Positions 16,695-25,329 of a DNA stretch of 42,179 bases are shown here, piece by piece. Each line of letters opens with the position of its first letter. Within the stretch, counting starts at the first letter, position 1. The stretch covers positions 1-42,179 of the forward strand of contig JAHYZZ010000017.1 in NCBI GenBank assembly GCA_019424135.1, in the 5' to 3' direction. The notes beneath the pieces were generated by a model. That model saw only the letters and a list, made by a program, of their open reading frames with translations. It did no database searches and had not been told where the DNA came from. Made by a program: the position numbers and the translations under genes. Source of the DNA: Lachnospiraceae bacterium (GTDB taxonomy: Bacteria > Bacillota > Clostridia > Lachnospirales > Lachnospiraceae).

Positions 16695-17600
16695 ATGAAA
16701 AAATTTAAAAAGCTTGTGGCCATTCAGCCGGTATCTCTTTTGCCACAGGCAAGAGAAAAAATCAGATCATACTGTGAGGAGGCTGTCTTTTATGATACAC
16801 AGCCAGAAGATGACAGGGAGATTACAATGCGGATCAAGGATGCAGATGGCATTTTTGTAAGTTATACCCATAAAATCGGGGGAAATGTACTAAAGGACTG
16901 TCCGAATGTCCGCTATATCGGCATGTGTTGCAGCCTATATTCAGAGGCCAGTTCCAATGTAGACCTTGCCTATGCCAGATCTAGAGGGATCACTGTGACC
17001 GGAATCAAGGATTACGGTGATGACGGAGTGGCAGAGTATGTGACGGCACATCTGATTCGAAGACTGGGAGGAGATGATGGATATCCGCCGCTTTTAGGGG
17101 AGATTTCTGAGATATCTGGAATCAAGGCAGGAATCCTGGGCATGGGTGCAAGTGCAAGAAAGGTGGCATCAGCGTTGTCTGCCTTTCATGCAGACGTCCG
17201 CTACTACAGCAGGAGCAGAAAACCAGAACTGGAAGAACAATGCGGATATCAGTATCAGGAACTCGACACACTTCTAAAAGATTGTGATGTCATATGCAGT
17301 TGTTTAAGCAAAAATGTGATCCTTCTGCATGAACAGGAGTTTAGGATTTTAGGTGAAGGCAAACTTTTGTTTAATACGGCTCTTAGCCCTTGCTTTGATA
17401 TGGAAGCTATGAAAAGATGGCTGGATCTTAAGAATACCTGGTATTTCTGCGATACACTGATGGGGCTTGGAGATGAGTCGCTTCTTGAGAGGGAAAATGT
17501 CTCCTGTTTGAAACGGTCCTCTGGAATGACACGCCAGGCGGTAGAAAGACTGAACCAGAAGGTTCTTGACAATCTGGAACATTACTGTCTGGAAGCGTAG
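16695..17600 (+). CDS. D-2-hydroxyacid dehydrogenase-like protein with degenerate active site
   Basis: A 301-aa protein with the fold of NAD-dependent D-2-hydroxyacid dehydrogenases: an N-terminal region with VSYTHKIGGNVLKDCPNVRYIGM, then a Rossmann motif GILGMGASA (residues 146-154) in which the third glycine is alanine. The usual active-site arginine (NTARG) is replaced in NTALSP, the catalytic histidine (TPHxGG) is replaced in KRSSGMT, and the glutamate of the VFxxEP segment is not evident. It may bind a nucleotide without being a normal dehydrogenase. ATG at 16695 has GGAGG 8 bases upstream; the in-frame GTG at 16680 overlaps that ribosome site and is less likely. Confidence 0.75.
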   Translation: MKKFKKLVAIQPVSLLPQAREKIRSYCEEAVFYDTQPEDDREITMRIKDADGIFVSYTHKIGGNVLKDCPNVRYIGMCCSLYSEASSNVDLAYARSRGITVTGIKDYGDDGVAEYVTAHLIRRLGGDDGYPPLLGEISEISGIKAGILGMGASARKVASALSAFHADVRYYSRSRKPELEEQCGYQYQELDTLLKDCDVICSCLSKNVILLHEQEFRILGEGKLLFNTALSPCFDMEAMKRWLDLKNTWYFCDTLMGLGDESLLERENVSCLKRSSGMTRQAVERLNQKVLDNLEHYCLEA

Positions 17601-17630
17601 GCTTTCCCAGAAAAAGAAAGGAGAAAGACC

Positions 17631-18098
17631 ATGTCGATTGAGAAAGTAAAGGAATATTTCCGACAGTATGGGATGGAAGAAAGAGTTTGGGAAAAAGATC
17701 ATTCCAGCGCGACAGTAGAAGAAGCTGCCGAGGCACTTGGATGTAAGCCCCAGCGGATTGCAAAAACCCTGTCCTTCCAGGCTGGGGAGGATGTGGTGCT
17801 GGTGGTCACCGCCGGAGACCGAAAGATTGACAATAAAAAGTACCGGGAACAGTTTGGATGCAAGGCAAAAATGCTGAAATTCGATGAGGTGGAGAAATTG
17901 ACCGGACACGCCGTGGGCGGCGTCTGCCCCTTTGCAGTAAAAGATGGAGTCGAGGTATATTTGGATGAATCTTTGAAACGCTTTGCAACCGTTTTCCCGG
18001 CAGCAGGCAGCAGTAACAGCATGATTGAACTGACCATTCCGGAACTGGAACGATACAGCAACAGCTTGGCTTGGGTAGACGTGTGTAAAGAAAGTTAG
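17631..18098 (+). CDS. YbaK/EbsC family aminoacyl-tRNA deacylase
   Basis: Trans-editing domain protein (155 aa) that hydrolyses mischarged tRNA, typically Cys- or Ala-tRNA(Pro) in this superfamily. Visible family features are SSATVEEAAEALGCKPQRIAKTL, the conserved lysine in DRKIDNKK, LTGHAVGGVCPFA, and FPAAGSSNSMIELT near the C-terminus. It follows the dehydrogenase-like gene by 30 bases and has AAAGGAGAAAG upstream of the ATG. The exact tRNA substrate cannot be read from sequence. Confidence 0.9.
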   Translation: MSIEKVKEYFRQYGMEERVWEKDHSSATVEEAAEALGCKPQRIAKTLSFQAGEDVVLVVTAGDRKIDNKKYREQFGCKAKMLKFDEVEKLTGHAVGGVCPFAVKDGVEVYLDESLKRFATVFPAAGSSNSMIELTIPELERYSNSLAWVDVCKES

Positions 18099-18186
18099 GA
18101 TTGTACAAGGTTACCGCATAATAAGAGAAGAAATTCATCTGAAAGGACAGGATCATCATCAAAGGATTGAAAGGCAGGATTAAGAG

Positions 18187-19872
18187 ATGGAGGAGCAGGC
18201 AGTGAAAAAACAGTGGTGGAAGGAAAAAATCGTTTATCAGATCTATCCGAAAAGTTTTATGGACAGTAATGGAGACGGAGTTGGAGATTTAAAAGGAATC
18301 ATAGAAAAGCTTCCTTATCTGAAAAAGCTGGGGATAGATCTGATTTGGCTGTCGCCGGTGTATAAGTCGCCGTTTGTCGACCAGGGTTATGATATTTCAG
18401 ACTATTATAAAATCTCAGAGCAGTTCGGAACCATGGAGGAGTTTGAATGCCTTCTTGCTGAGGCGGAAAAGTTTGGGATTGGTATTGTGATGGACTTGGT
18501 GATCAACCATTGCTCCAGTGAGCATGAGTGGTTTCAGAAGGCGCTGAAGGACCCCTATGGAGAGTATGCTGGATATTTCTATTTTGAAAAAGGGAAAAAT
18601 GGGGCTCCTCCCAGTAATTACCGGTCCTATTTTGGTGGGAGCGCTTGGGAACAAGTGCCGGGAACGGAGCTTTATTACCTCCATATGTTTGCAAAAGAAC
18701 AGCCGGATCTGAACTGGGAGAATCCAAGGGTAAGGGCAGAGCTTTTTAAAATGATCAACTGGTGGTTGGAGAAGGGAATTGCAGGATTTCGTATCGATGC
18801 GATCATCAATATCAAAAAAGATGTTACCTTTCCAATCTACGAACCGGACGGCCCGGATGGCATGTGTGCCTGCACTGTTATGGTGGAACATGTAGAAGGC
18901 ATTGGTAAGTTTTTGGGAGAATTAAAGAGAGAGACTTTTGCAAAGCGGGATACCTTTACCGTGGGAGAGGTGTTCAACATGAAAGAGGAAGCCCTGGAAG
19001 AGTTTGTAGGAGAGGACGGTTACTTTTCCAGTATGTTTGATTTCGCACCTCATATGCTGACGGAGGGCCAGAAGGGCTGGTGTAATGTAAAGAAAGTCTC
19101 CTTCCTGGAGTGGAAAAAGACCATCTTTCAGTCCCAGATGAAATGTCAGGGAAAGGCTTACCTAAGCAATATTATCGAAAACCACGATGAGCCAAGAGGA
19201 GCGAGCCGTTATCTGCCGGAATATGCACAGAATCCAGAGGGTGTAAAGATGTTGGGCTGTGTCAGCGTGCTACTTCGGGGAATTCCATTTCTTTACCAGG
19301 GGCAGGAGATTGGAATGACAAACTGCCGGATGGAAAGTATCGAAGAGTATAACGATATCGACACGCATCACCAGTATCAGCAAGCTCTGGACGCCGGGCT
19401 TTCTTGGGAAGAGGCATTAGAGGCCTGTTACAGGTTCAGCCGGGATAATGCAAGAACGCCGATGCAATGGAATGCCGGGAAAAATGCCGGATTTACAGAA
19501 GGAACGCCCTGGCTTAAAGTCAATGAGAATTATCGGAGGATCAATGTGGAAGACCAGGAGAAGGATCCGGGATCTGTACTATGGTTTTACCGGAAGCTGA
19601 TCTCACTGCGTAAAAGCGAGGAATGGAAGGATGTCTTTGTATATGGAGACTTTGTGCCACTTTTAGAAGAGGATGAAAACATTTTTGCCTATGAAAGAAC
19701 GGATGGAAAGAAGAAAGCGGTGATCCTGGCAAACTTCGGGAAAGAAGCAGCAGGCGTAAAGATGAAGGGAAAACTTAAAAAAATCCTCTTATCGAATATG
19801 TGTCCCCCGAAGACTGTCGGTACAAGGGAAGTGATGCTGAAGTCTTGTGAAGTTCTGGTGGGTCAGATGTAA
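18187..19872 (+). CDS. GH13 alpha-glucosidase (oligo-1,6-glucosidase / trehalose-6-phosphate hydrolase type)
   Basis: Cytoplasmic glycoside hydrolase (561 aa) with no signal peptide. It starts WWKEKIVYQIYPKSFMDSNGDGVGD, typical of the GH13 oligo-1,6-glucosidase group. Catalytic residues are the nucleophile Asp in GFRIDAI (about residue 204), the acid/base Glu in TVGEVF and the transition-state Asp in ENHDEPR. QGQEIGMTN follows, with the usual C-terminal beta domain. No PTS, ABC transporter or regulator is adjacent, so the substrate (isomaltose-type, sucrose or trehalose-6-phosphate) is undecided. The ribosome site before ATG 18187 is weak. A hairpin follows the stop. Confidence 0.9.
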   Translation: MEEQAVKKQWWKEKIVYQIYPKSFMDSNGDGVGDLKGIIEKLPYLKKLGIDLIWLSPVYKSPFVDQGYDISDYYKISEQFGTMEEFECLLAEAEKFGIGIVMDLVINHCSSEHEWFQKALKDPYGEYAGYFYFEKGKNGAPPSNYRSYFGGSAWEQVPGTELYYLHMFAKEQPDLNWENPRVRAELFKMINWWLEKGIAGFRIDAIINIKKDVTFPIYEPDGPDGMCACTVMVEHVEGIGKFLGELKRETFAKRDTFTVGEVFNMKEEALEEFVGEDGYFSSMFDFAPHMLTEGQKGWCNVKKVSFLEWKKTIFQSQMKCQGKAYLSNIIENHDEPRGASRYLPEYAQNPEGVKMLGCVSVLLRGIPFLYQGQEIGMTNCRMESIEEYNDIDTHHQYQQALDAGLSWEEALEACYRFSRDNARTPMQWNAGKNAGFTEGTPWLKVNENYRRINVEDQEKDPGSVLWFYRKLISLRKSEEWKDVFVYGDFVPLLEEDENIFAYERTDGKKKAVILANFGKEAAGVKMKGKLKKILLSNMCPPKTVGTREVMLKSCEVLVGQM

Positions 19873-19880
19873 ACGGGGAG

Positions 19881-19914
19881 AAGGGGAGTTAGCACAGCTA
19901 AATCCCTTTACTTT
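19881..19914 (+). terminator. Terminator-like hairpin after the GH13 gene
   Basis: AAGGG..GTTAGC pairs with GCTAA..CCCTT across 19881-19908 with a small internal mismatch, followed by a T-rich TTTACTTTT. Confidence 0.5.
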
Positions 19915-20052
19915 TGCCCCGGGATAAGATATACTAAGCATATATACAAGTAAGCAGATCTGTTTTGGCTTTGTTCTGTCGAAAAGACAGACACGTGTCT
20001 GAAAATCATGGCCGTTCGGCAAAGATTTCATGGAAAGAATTGCATTTGAGTC

Positions 20053-20081
20053 TTGACAAGAAAACCCAGGTATACTACTAT
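20053..20081 (+). promoter_or_regulatory. recA promoter
   Basis: TTGACA (20053-20058), a 17-base spacer and TACTAT (20076-20081). The LexA box starts 13 bases after the -10, over the probable transcription start. The rest of the 19915-20052 gap shows nothing I can assign. Confidence 0.75.
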
Positions 20082-20094
20082 ATTAACCAGAGAG

Positions 20095-20108
20095 CGAACA
20101 TTCGTTCG
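20095..20108. promoter_or_regulatory. LexA (SOS) operator of recA
   Basis: CGAACATTCGTTCG: the Firmicutes LexA/DinR consensus CGAAC-N4-GTTCG with perfect 5-bp half sites. It lies just downstream of the recA promoter, where a bound repressor would block transcription. Confidence 0.9.
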
Positions 20109-20130
20109 ATATTAAGAAGGAGAAAACAGC

Positions 20131-21195
20131 ATGGCAAGTGAAGATAAGAAGAAGGCGTTGGATGCCGCAATCGCAAAATTGGAGAAGGATTTTGGAAAGG
20201 GTACGGTTATGAAGCTGGGAGATCCGGCGGCACAAGTGGCTGTAGAGACGATCCCTACCGGATCTTTGAGCCTTGATATTGCCCTGGGGCTTGGAGGCGT
20301 TCCCCGTGGGCGTGTTGTTGAGATTTATGGGCCGGAGTCCAGTGGTAAGACGACGGTTGCATTGCATATGATTGCTGAAGTACAAAAGCAGGGAGGCATT
20401 GCTGGATTTATTGATGCAGAGCATGCGTTGGATCCAGTCTATGCAAAGAATATCGGCGTGGATATTGATGAACTTTATATTTCCCAGCCGGACAGCGGAG
20501 ACCAGGCGCTGGAAATTACCGAGACTATGGTGCGTTCCGGTGCAATGGATATTGTAGTTGTAGACTCTGTAGCAGCTTTGGTGCCAAAACAGGAAATTGA
20601 AGGAGATATGGGCGACAGCCATGTAGGGCTGCAGGCTAGATTGATGTCCCAGGCTCTTCGTAAGCTGACGCCTGTTATCAGTAAGTCCAATTGTGTGGTG
20701 ATCTTTATTAATCAGCTCCGTGAAAAGGTTGGCGTGATGTTTGGCAATCCAGAGACGACTACTGGCGGTCGGGCGCTGAAGTTTTATGCGTCAATCCGTA
20801 TGGATGTCCGCAGGATCGAGACGCTCAAGCAGGGCGGAGAGATAGTTGGAAACAGAACCCGTGTCAAAGTGGTAAAAAACAAGATCGCACCGCCGTTTAA
20901 GGAAGCAGAATTTGACATTATGTTTGGAAAAGGAATCTCGAAAGAAGGAGATATCCTGGATCTTGCAGTGGGATTAAATCTGGTCAATAAAAGTGGGGCA
21001 TGGTTCGCATATAACGGAGAGAAGATTGGACAGGGACGGGAGAATGCCAAAAAGTATTTGGCAGAACATCCGCAGATTATGGAAACTTTAGATCATCAGA
21101 TTCGGCTGCATTATCATTTCGGACAGGAAGATGAGCAGAAAGAGGCAGAAGGGAAGACCAAAAAGTCTGAGAAAAAAGAGGAAAAGGCACAATGA
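20131..21195 (+). CDS. recA: Recombinase RecA
   Basis: Forms the ssDNA filament for homologous recombination and stimulates LexA self-cleavage. The 354-aa protein shows Walker A GPESSGKTT (near residue 69), the VVVDSVAALVP Walker B region, the L1/L2 DNA-binding loops around MGDSHVGLQARLMSQALRK and GNPETTTGGRALKFYAS, and a charged C-terminal tail rich in Lys/Glu. ATG at 20131 follows AAGAAGGAG. It is preceded by a promoter with a LexA box and overlaps recX by 4 bases (ATGA), so recX is co-expressed. Confidence 0.99.
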   Translation: MASEDKKKALDAAIAKLEKDFGKGTVMKLGDPAAQVAVETIPTGSLSLDIALGLGGVPRGRVVEIYGPESSGKTTVALHMIAEVQKQGGIAGFIDAEHALDPVYAKNIGVDIDELYISQPDSGDQALEITETMVRSGAMDIVVVDSVAALVPKQEIEGDMGDSHVGLQARLMSQALRKLTPVISKSNCVVIFINQLREKVGVMFGNPETTTGGRALKFYASIRMDVRRIETLKQGGEIVGNRTRVKVVKNKIAPPFKEAEFDIMFGKGISKEGDILDLAVGLNLVNKSGAWFAYNGEKIGQGRENAKKYLAEHPQIMETLDHQIRLHYHFGQEDEQKEAEGKTKKSEKKEEKAQ

Positions 21196-21806
21196 CCATC
21201 ACCAAGATTGAGCCGGTGACAAAGACCAGATATAAAATTTATCTGGATGGGCAGCCTGCATTTTGTCTCTATAAAAAAGAACTTTCCCTTTATGGCCTGA
21301 CAGAAGGCATCGATCTGACAGAAGAGGTTTATCAGCAGATTTGCCGGGAGACGCTGTTAAAAAGAGCTAAGCTAAGGGCCATGCATCTTTTGACCCAAAT
21401 GGGAAGGACAGAGCTTCAGCTAAAGGGAAAACTGCTTGGCGGCGGTTATCCGGAAGAAGTGGTTGAGGAGGCACTTGCCTATGTAAAGTCCTTTGGCTAC
21501 ATCAATGACCTTGAGTATGCCAAAAGCTTTATTCTTGGACGAAAAGACAGAAAAAGCCGGAAAGAGATCTATAAGGCTTTGGGTGAAAAGGGCGTGGATA
21601 AGAACTTGATCGAGGAGGCATTGGAGGAGTGTCTAAGTCAGGAGGATCACCTTCATGCGATTCAAGAACTGTTGCGGAAAAGGCATTTTGATCCTGAAGC
21701 AGCAGACCGGAAAAAAACCGCGAAAGAGTTTGCTTATCTGATGAGAAAGGGCTTTCGTTACGAGGATATCCGTCAAGTGATACAAGTTTCTGAGTGGAAC
21801 GCTTGA
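21192..21806 (+). CDS. recX: Regulatory protein RecX
   Basis: Binds RecA filaments and modulates their activity. The 204-aa protein has the three-helix repeat architecture: ALRAMHLLTQMGRTELQ-type repeat units, with YVKSFGYINDLEYAKSFI and LGEKGVDKNLIEEALEE as the best-conserved parts. The ATG overlaps the recA stop codon. The -35 element of the rny promoter (21803-21808) overlaps the last codon and stop. Confidence 0.93.
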   Translation: MTITKIEPVTKTRYKIYLDGQPAFCLYKKELSLYGLTEGIDLTEEVYQQICRETLLKRAKLRAMHLLTQMGRTELQLKGKLLGGGYPEEVVEEALAYVKSFGYINDLEYAKSFILGRKDRKSRKEIYKALGEKGVDKNLIEEALEECLSQEDHLHAIQELLRKRHFDPEAADRKKTAKEFAYLMRKGFRYEDIRQVIQVSEWNA

Positions 21807-21831
21807 CATCTTTGTGAAAACAGTATAGAAT
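21803..21831 (+). promoter_or_regulatory. rny promoter
   Basis: TTGACA (21803-21808), a 17-base spacer and TAGAAT (21826-21831). The -35 overlaps the recX stop codon, giving rny its own SOS-independent transcription. Confidence 0.75.
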
Positions 21832-21878
21832 TTAAGTGTTGTATTTGTACAATGAAAATTGAATAAGGAGGTGCTCCT

Positions 21879-23432
21879 GTGCCGAGTGGAATGATAATTG
21901 CTGTGGCAGCCGTGCTGGTTATCGCAGCGGCAGTCATCAGCCATTTTGTAACGGTGTCCAATCTGAAAAGGAATGCAGAATCCAAGATTGGAAACGCTGA
22001 GACGAAGGCAAGAGAAATTATTGATGACGCTGTTAAAACCGCAGAGGCCAAAAAGAAGGAGTCTCTCTTGGAGATTAAAGAAGAGTCCATAAAAAATAAA
22101 AATGAACTTGAAAAAGAGACCAAGGAACGCAGAGCAGAATTGCAGCGTTATGAGAAGCGAGTGTTATCCAAGGAAGAGGCTTTAGACAAGAAGGCGGATG
22201 CGATTGAAAAGCGAGAAGCAGGATTTGCAGCAAAAGAAGAACAGCTGAGGCAGCGCGAAGCGAAAGTGGAAGAGCTAAGTCAGCAAAGAGTACAGGAACT
22301 AGAAAGAATCTCAGGACTTACCTCCGAACAGGCAAAAGAATACTTGTTGAAAACTGTTGAAGATGATGTGAAACATGACACCGCCAAGATGATCAAGGAG
22401 ATGGAAGCGCAGGCGAAGGAAGAAGCAGACAAGAAGGCTAAGGAATTTGTTGTTACAGCTATCCAGAGATGCGCGGCTGATCATGTTGCGGAGACTACGA
22501 TTTCGGTCGTGCAGCTTCCAAGCGACGAAATGAAGGGAAGAATTATTGGACGGGAAGGACGAAATATCCGTACACTGGAAACACTGACGGGTGTAGAATT
22601 AATTATTGATGATACCCCGGAGGCTGTTGTGCTGTCAGGATTCGATCCGATCAGAAGAGAGGTCGCAAGGATTGCATTGGAAAAATTAATTGTCGACGGG
22701 CGGATTCATCCGGCCAGAATCGAAGAGATGGTTGAGAAGGCTCAGAAAGAAGTCGACATTATGATTCGTGAAGAAGGAGAGGCGGCAGCACTGGAAGTGG
22801 GCGTTCACGGAATTCATCCGGAACTGATTAAACTTCTTGGGCGTATGAAATTCCGTACCAGCTATGGACAGAATGCCTTAAAGCATTCTATTGAAGTTGC
22901 TCAGCTTGCCGGGCTTCTGGCAGGCGAGATTGGACTGGATGTCAGGGTCGCTAAGCGAGCCGGCCTTTTACATGATATTGGAAAATCTATTGATCACGAT
23001 GTGGAAGGTTCCCATATCCAGATTGGTGTGGATCTTTGTAGGAAGTACAAAGAGTCTGCAACTGTGATTAATGCAGTAGAAGCTCATCATGGCGATGTAG
23101 AGCCGGAAACTCTGATTGCATGCGTGGTACAGGCGGCGGATACGATTTCTGCAGCAAGACCGGGTGCAAGAAGAGAAACATTGGAAACATATACAAACAG
23201 GTTAAAACAATTAGAAGATATCACCAACCAGTTTAAGGGTGTTGATAAGTCTTTTGCTATTCAAGCAGGTAGAGAGATTCGTGTTATGGTAGTTCCAGAG
23301 CAGGTATCTGATGCAGATATGGTACTGTTGGCTAGAGATATTGCAAAACAGATTGAGTATGAATTGGAATATCCTGGACAGATTAAAGTCAATGTAATCC
23401 GTGAATCGCGGGTTACAGACTATGCCAAGTAG
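21879..23432 (+). CDS. rny: Ribonuclease Y
   Basis: Membrane-anchored endoribonuclease that starts bulk mRNA decay in Firmicutes. The 517-aa protein has an N-terminal transmembrane helix (IIAVAAVLVIAAAVISHFV), a long coiled coil rich in Glu/Lys (about residues 30-190), a KH RNA-binding domain (GRIIGREGRNIRTLE) and an HD phosphohydrolase domain with LLHDIGKSIDHD and the downstream EAHHGDVEPE. GTG at 21879 has a strong AAGGAGG site 6 bases upstream. It sits after recA-recX, a widespread clostridial order. Confidence 0.97.
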   Translation: MPSGMIIAVAAVLVIAAAVISHFVTVSNLKRNAESKIGNAETKAREIIDDAVKTAEAKKKESLLEIKEESIKNKNELEKETKERRAELQRYEKRVLSKEEALDKKADAIEKREAGFAAKEEQLRQREAKVEELSQQRVQELERISGLTSEQAKEYLLKTVEDDVKHDTAKMIKEMEAQAKEEADKKAKEFVVTAIQRCAADHVAETTISVVQLPSDEMKGRIIGREGRNIRTLETLTGVELIIDDTPEAVVLSGFDPIRREVARIALEKLIVDGRIHPARIEEMVEKAQKEVDIMIREEGEAAALEVGVHGIHPELIKLLGRMKFRTSYGQNALKHSIEVAQLAGLLAGEIGLDVRVAKRAGLLHDIGKSIDHDVEGSHIQIGVDLCRKYKESATVINAVEAHHGDVEPETLIACVVQAADTISAARPGARRETLETYTNRLKQLEDITNQFKGVDKSFAIQAGREIRVMVVPEQVSDADMVLLARDIAKQIEYELEYPGQIKVNVIRESRVTDYAK

Positions 23433-23446
23433 AAGATAAATGACAG

Positions 23447-23479
23447 CAGGGTCGGTTTGCGTACCGATCCTGTTTTTTT
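23447..23479 (+). terminator. Intrinsic terminator after rny
   Basis: CAGGGTCGGT (23447-23456) pairs with ACCGATCCTG (23463-23472) with one G-T, followed by seven T. Confidence 0.85.
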
Positions 23480-23501
23480 CATGAAGAGGAGGAAAACATA
23501 A

Positions 23502-24215
23502 ATGGCAATCAGACACGTCTTGTTTGATCTGGACGGGACACTGCTTCCCATGGATCAGACTGAGTTTGTAAAATTTTATATGCCTCTGTTGGCAAAGGCA
23601 TATGTGAAAAGAGGAATTCCCGTTGATACGAAGGCATTTATTGAGGCAGTTTGGAATGGTTATCTTTTGATGGTAAAGAATGATGGAAGATGTTCCAACA
23701 GAGAACGTTTCTGGGCAGAAATGGAAGGAAGTCTTCCAATCTCAAAGGAGGAGGCGGAAGACATAGCACTTGACTTCTATGCCAAAGATTTTAATCAGGC
23801 GGCCGTAGTGACCCGGCCGACGCCCCTTGCCGACCAGGTGGTAAAGGCGGCGAGGGGAAAAGGCATGGAGGTCTATCTTGCTACGAATCCGGTATTTCCC
23901 CGGTGTGCAACCTTGAATAGAATCTGCTGGGCAGGTTTGCATGCAGAGGATTTTCGTGTGATCACTACCTATGAAGATTATAATTTCTGCAAACCGAGTG
24001 TAGAATATTTTCAGGAGATTTTAGGACAATTCGGTCTGAATCCGTCGGAATGTCTGATGGTTGGAAATGATGTGGAGGAGGATCTTTCCATCCGAAGGCT
24101 GGGAGTGGAGACATTTCTGCTGACGGATACAATGGAAAATAAACATGGCCTGGACATTCATACAGAGTATCAAGGCAGTATGAAAGAACTGCTGAATTTT
24201 ATGGAGGAACTGTAG
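23502..24215 (+). CDS. HAD family hydrolase
   Basis: Haloacid-dehalogenase-fold phosphatase of 237 aa. Motif I is FDLDGTLL (residues 8-15), motif II the threonine in YLATNP, motif III the lysine in FCKPS and motif IV GNDVEED. A helical C1-type cap (about residues 15-100) lies between motifs I and II. The substrate is unknown. It ends one base before the Nudix gene and follows AGAGGAGGAAA; it is probably the first gene of a three-gene unit (HAD, Nudix, SpoIIM-like). Confidence 0.88.
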   Translation: MAIRHVLFDLDGTLLPMDQTEFVKFYMPLLAKAYVKRGIPVDTKAFIEAVWNGYLLMVKNDGRCSNRERFWAEMEGSLPISKEEAEDIALDFYAKDFNQAAVVTRPTPLADQVVKAARGKGMEVYLATNPVFPRCATLNRICWAGLHAEDFRVITTYEDYNFCKPSVEYFQEILGQFGLNPSECLMVGNDVEEDLSIRRLGVETFLLTDTMENKHGLDIHTEYQGSMKELLNFMEEL

Positions 24216-24216
24216 C

Positions 24217-24756
24217 GTGAATGATAATATTAAGAGGATAAAACGAGAACTGGCATATAAAGGGACGATTTTGACAGTTTACAAAGATTATATGGAATTT
24301 AAAAACGGAAATAAGGCTGTATGGGATTTTATCCATCACGACGGTGCAGCGGCTGTAGTGCCTGTTCTTCCGGATGGAAGGATACTAATGGTGTCGCAGT
24401 ACCGGAATGCATTAGAGAGAATGACGTTGGAAATTCCGGCAGGAAAGCTGGATTTTTCAGAGGAGCCAGGGATAGAATGTGCATCACGGGAGCTGGAAGA
24501 AGAGACTGGTTACCGGTCGGGGTGTCTGGAATGGTTGATTACGCTTAGGACAACGGTAGCTTTTTGTGATGAAAAGATAGAAATATACGCAGCCAGGGAG
24601 CTAAAAAAAACCAGCCAGCACCTGGATGAGGATGAATATGTGGATGTAAAAGCGTATTCTTTTGAAGAATTAAAGAAAAAGATTTTTCTAGGAGAGATAC
24701 AAGATTCAAAGACGATTGCAGCGCTTCTGGCATATGAAATGAAATACGGCATATAA
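24217..24756 (+). CDS. Nudix hydrolase, ADP-ribose pyrophosphatase type
   Basis: Hydrolyses ADP-ribose-like nucleoside diphosphates. The Nudix box runs from GKLDF through RELEEETGY (residues 80-103), with the REL-E-EE-T-G core intact; the spacer between the first glycine and the first glutamate is one residue longer than the canonical pattern. Length 179 aa suits the NudF group. GTG at 24217 has GGAGG upstream within the HAD gene. The stop codon shares its last base with a possible ATG for the next gene. Confidence 0.9.
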   Translation: MNDNIKRIKRELAYKGTILTVYKDYMEFKNGNKAVWDFIHHDGAAAVVPVLPDGRILMVSQYRNALERMTLEIPAGKLDFSEEPGIECASRELEEETGYRSGCLEWLITLRTTVAFCDEKIEIYAARELKKTSQHLDEDEYVDVKAYSFEELKKKIFLGEIQDSKTIAALLAYEMKYGI

Positions 24757-24785
24757 TGGAGTATCTGACAAATGGGAGGGGTTTT

Positions 24786-25328
24786 GTGAAGATACAGGAA
24801 AACAGGACGTATGTCGTATTTATCTGCATGACAGGGTTTGTCATTGGAATTGTATATTCGAATCTTTTGGCGAATCAGGAGATCGCAGATATGGGAATTT
24901 TCCATGAATATTTTCTTGGCCGGTTTCCGAAGCTTGATATCCTGACAGCGGATTTTATCTGGTATGTTGCAAGGATTAGGATTTGCCCGATTTTGATTCT
25001 GGCAGCTTTAGGATGTACGAAATTTCGAAAAGCCGCCGCAGTTGCATTTTTGGTCTGGACAGGCTTTTCCTGTGGAATGATTCTGACGGCAGCCGTATTG
25101 AAGATGGGGGGGAGAGGGTTGGTTCTTTGCCTGATTGCTTTGACCCCCCACCTTTTTTTCTATGCAGCCGGTTATCTGGTTCTTTTGTGGTATCTGCTCA
25201 GGTATCCGCAAGTGAGGTGGAATTTTCCGAAAACAGTCTCTATGGTTCTGCTTCTGTTGACGGGACTACTTCTGGAGTGCTATGTCAATCCCGTATTGAT
25301 GCAAATGTTTGTAAGGACGATAAAGTAA
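24786..25328 (+). CDS. SpoIIM-like integral membrane protein
   Basis: Resembles the stage II sporulation protein M family, membrane components of the septal machinery needed for engulfment. About five hydrophobic segments are seen, starting with YVVFICMTGFVIGIVYSNLL; others are around AVAFLVWTGFSCGMILTAAV, LVLCLIALTPHLFFYAAGYL and SMVLLLLTGLLLECYV. I prefer GTG at 24786, five bases after GGGAGGG; ATG at 24756, overlapping the Nudix stop, would add ten residues. It converges on spoVB with a single base between the genes and no visible terminator. Length is about 180 aa. Confidence 0.8.
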   Translation: MKIQENRTYVVFICMTGFVIGIVYSNLLANQEIADMGIFHEYFLGRFPKLDILTADFIWYVARIRICPILILAALGCTKFRKAAAVAFLVWTGFSCGMILTAAVLKMGGRGLVLCLIALTPHLFFYAAGYLVLLWYLLRYPQVRWNFPKTVSMVLLLLTGLLLECYVNPVLMQMFVRTIK

Positions 25329-25329
25329 C

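Noticed and set aside
24510..24905. Reverse-strand frames over the Nudix/SpoIIM junction
   Set aside because: They contradict the clear forward genes and show no protein-family features.
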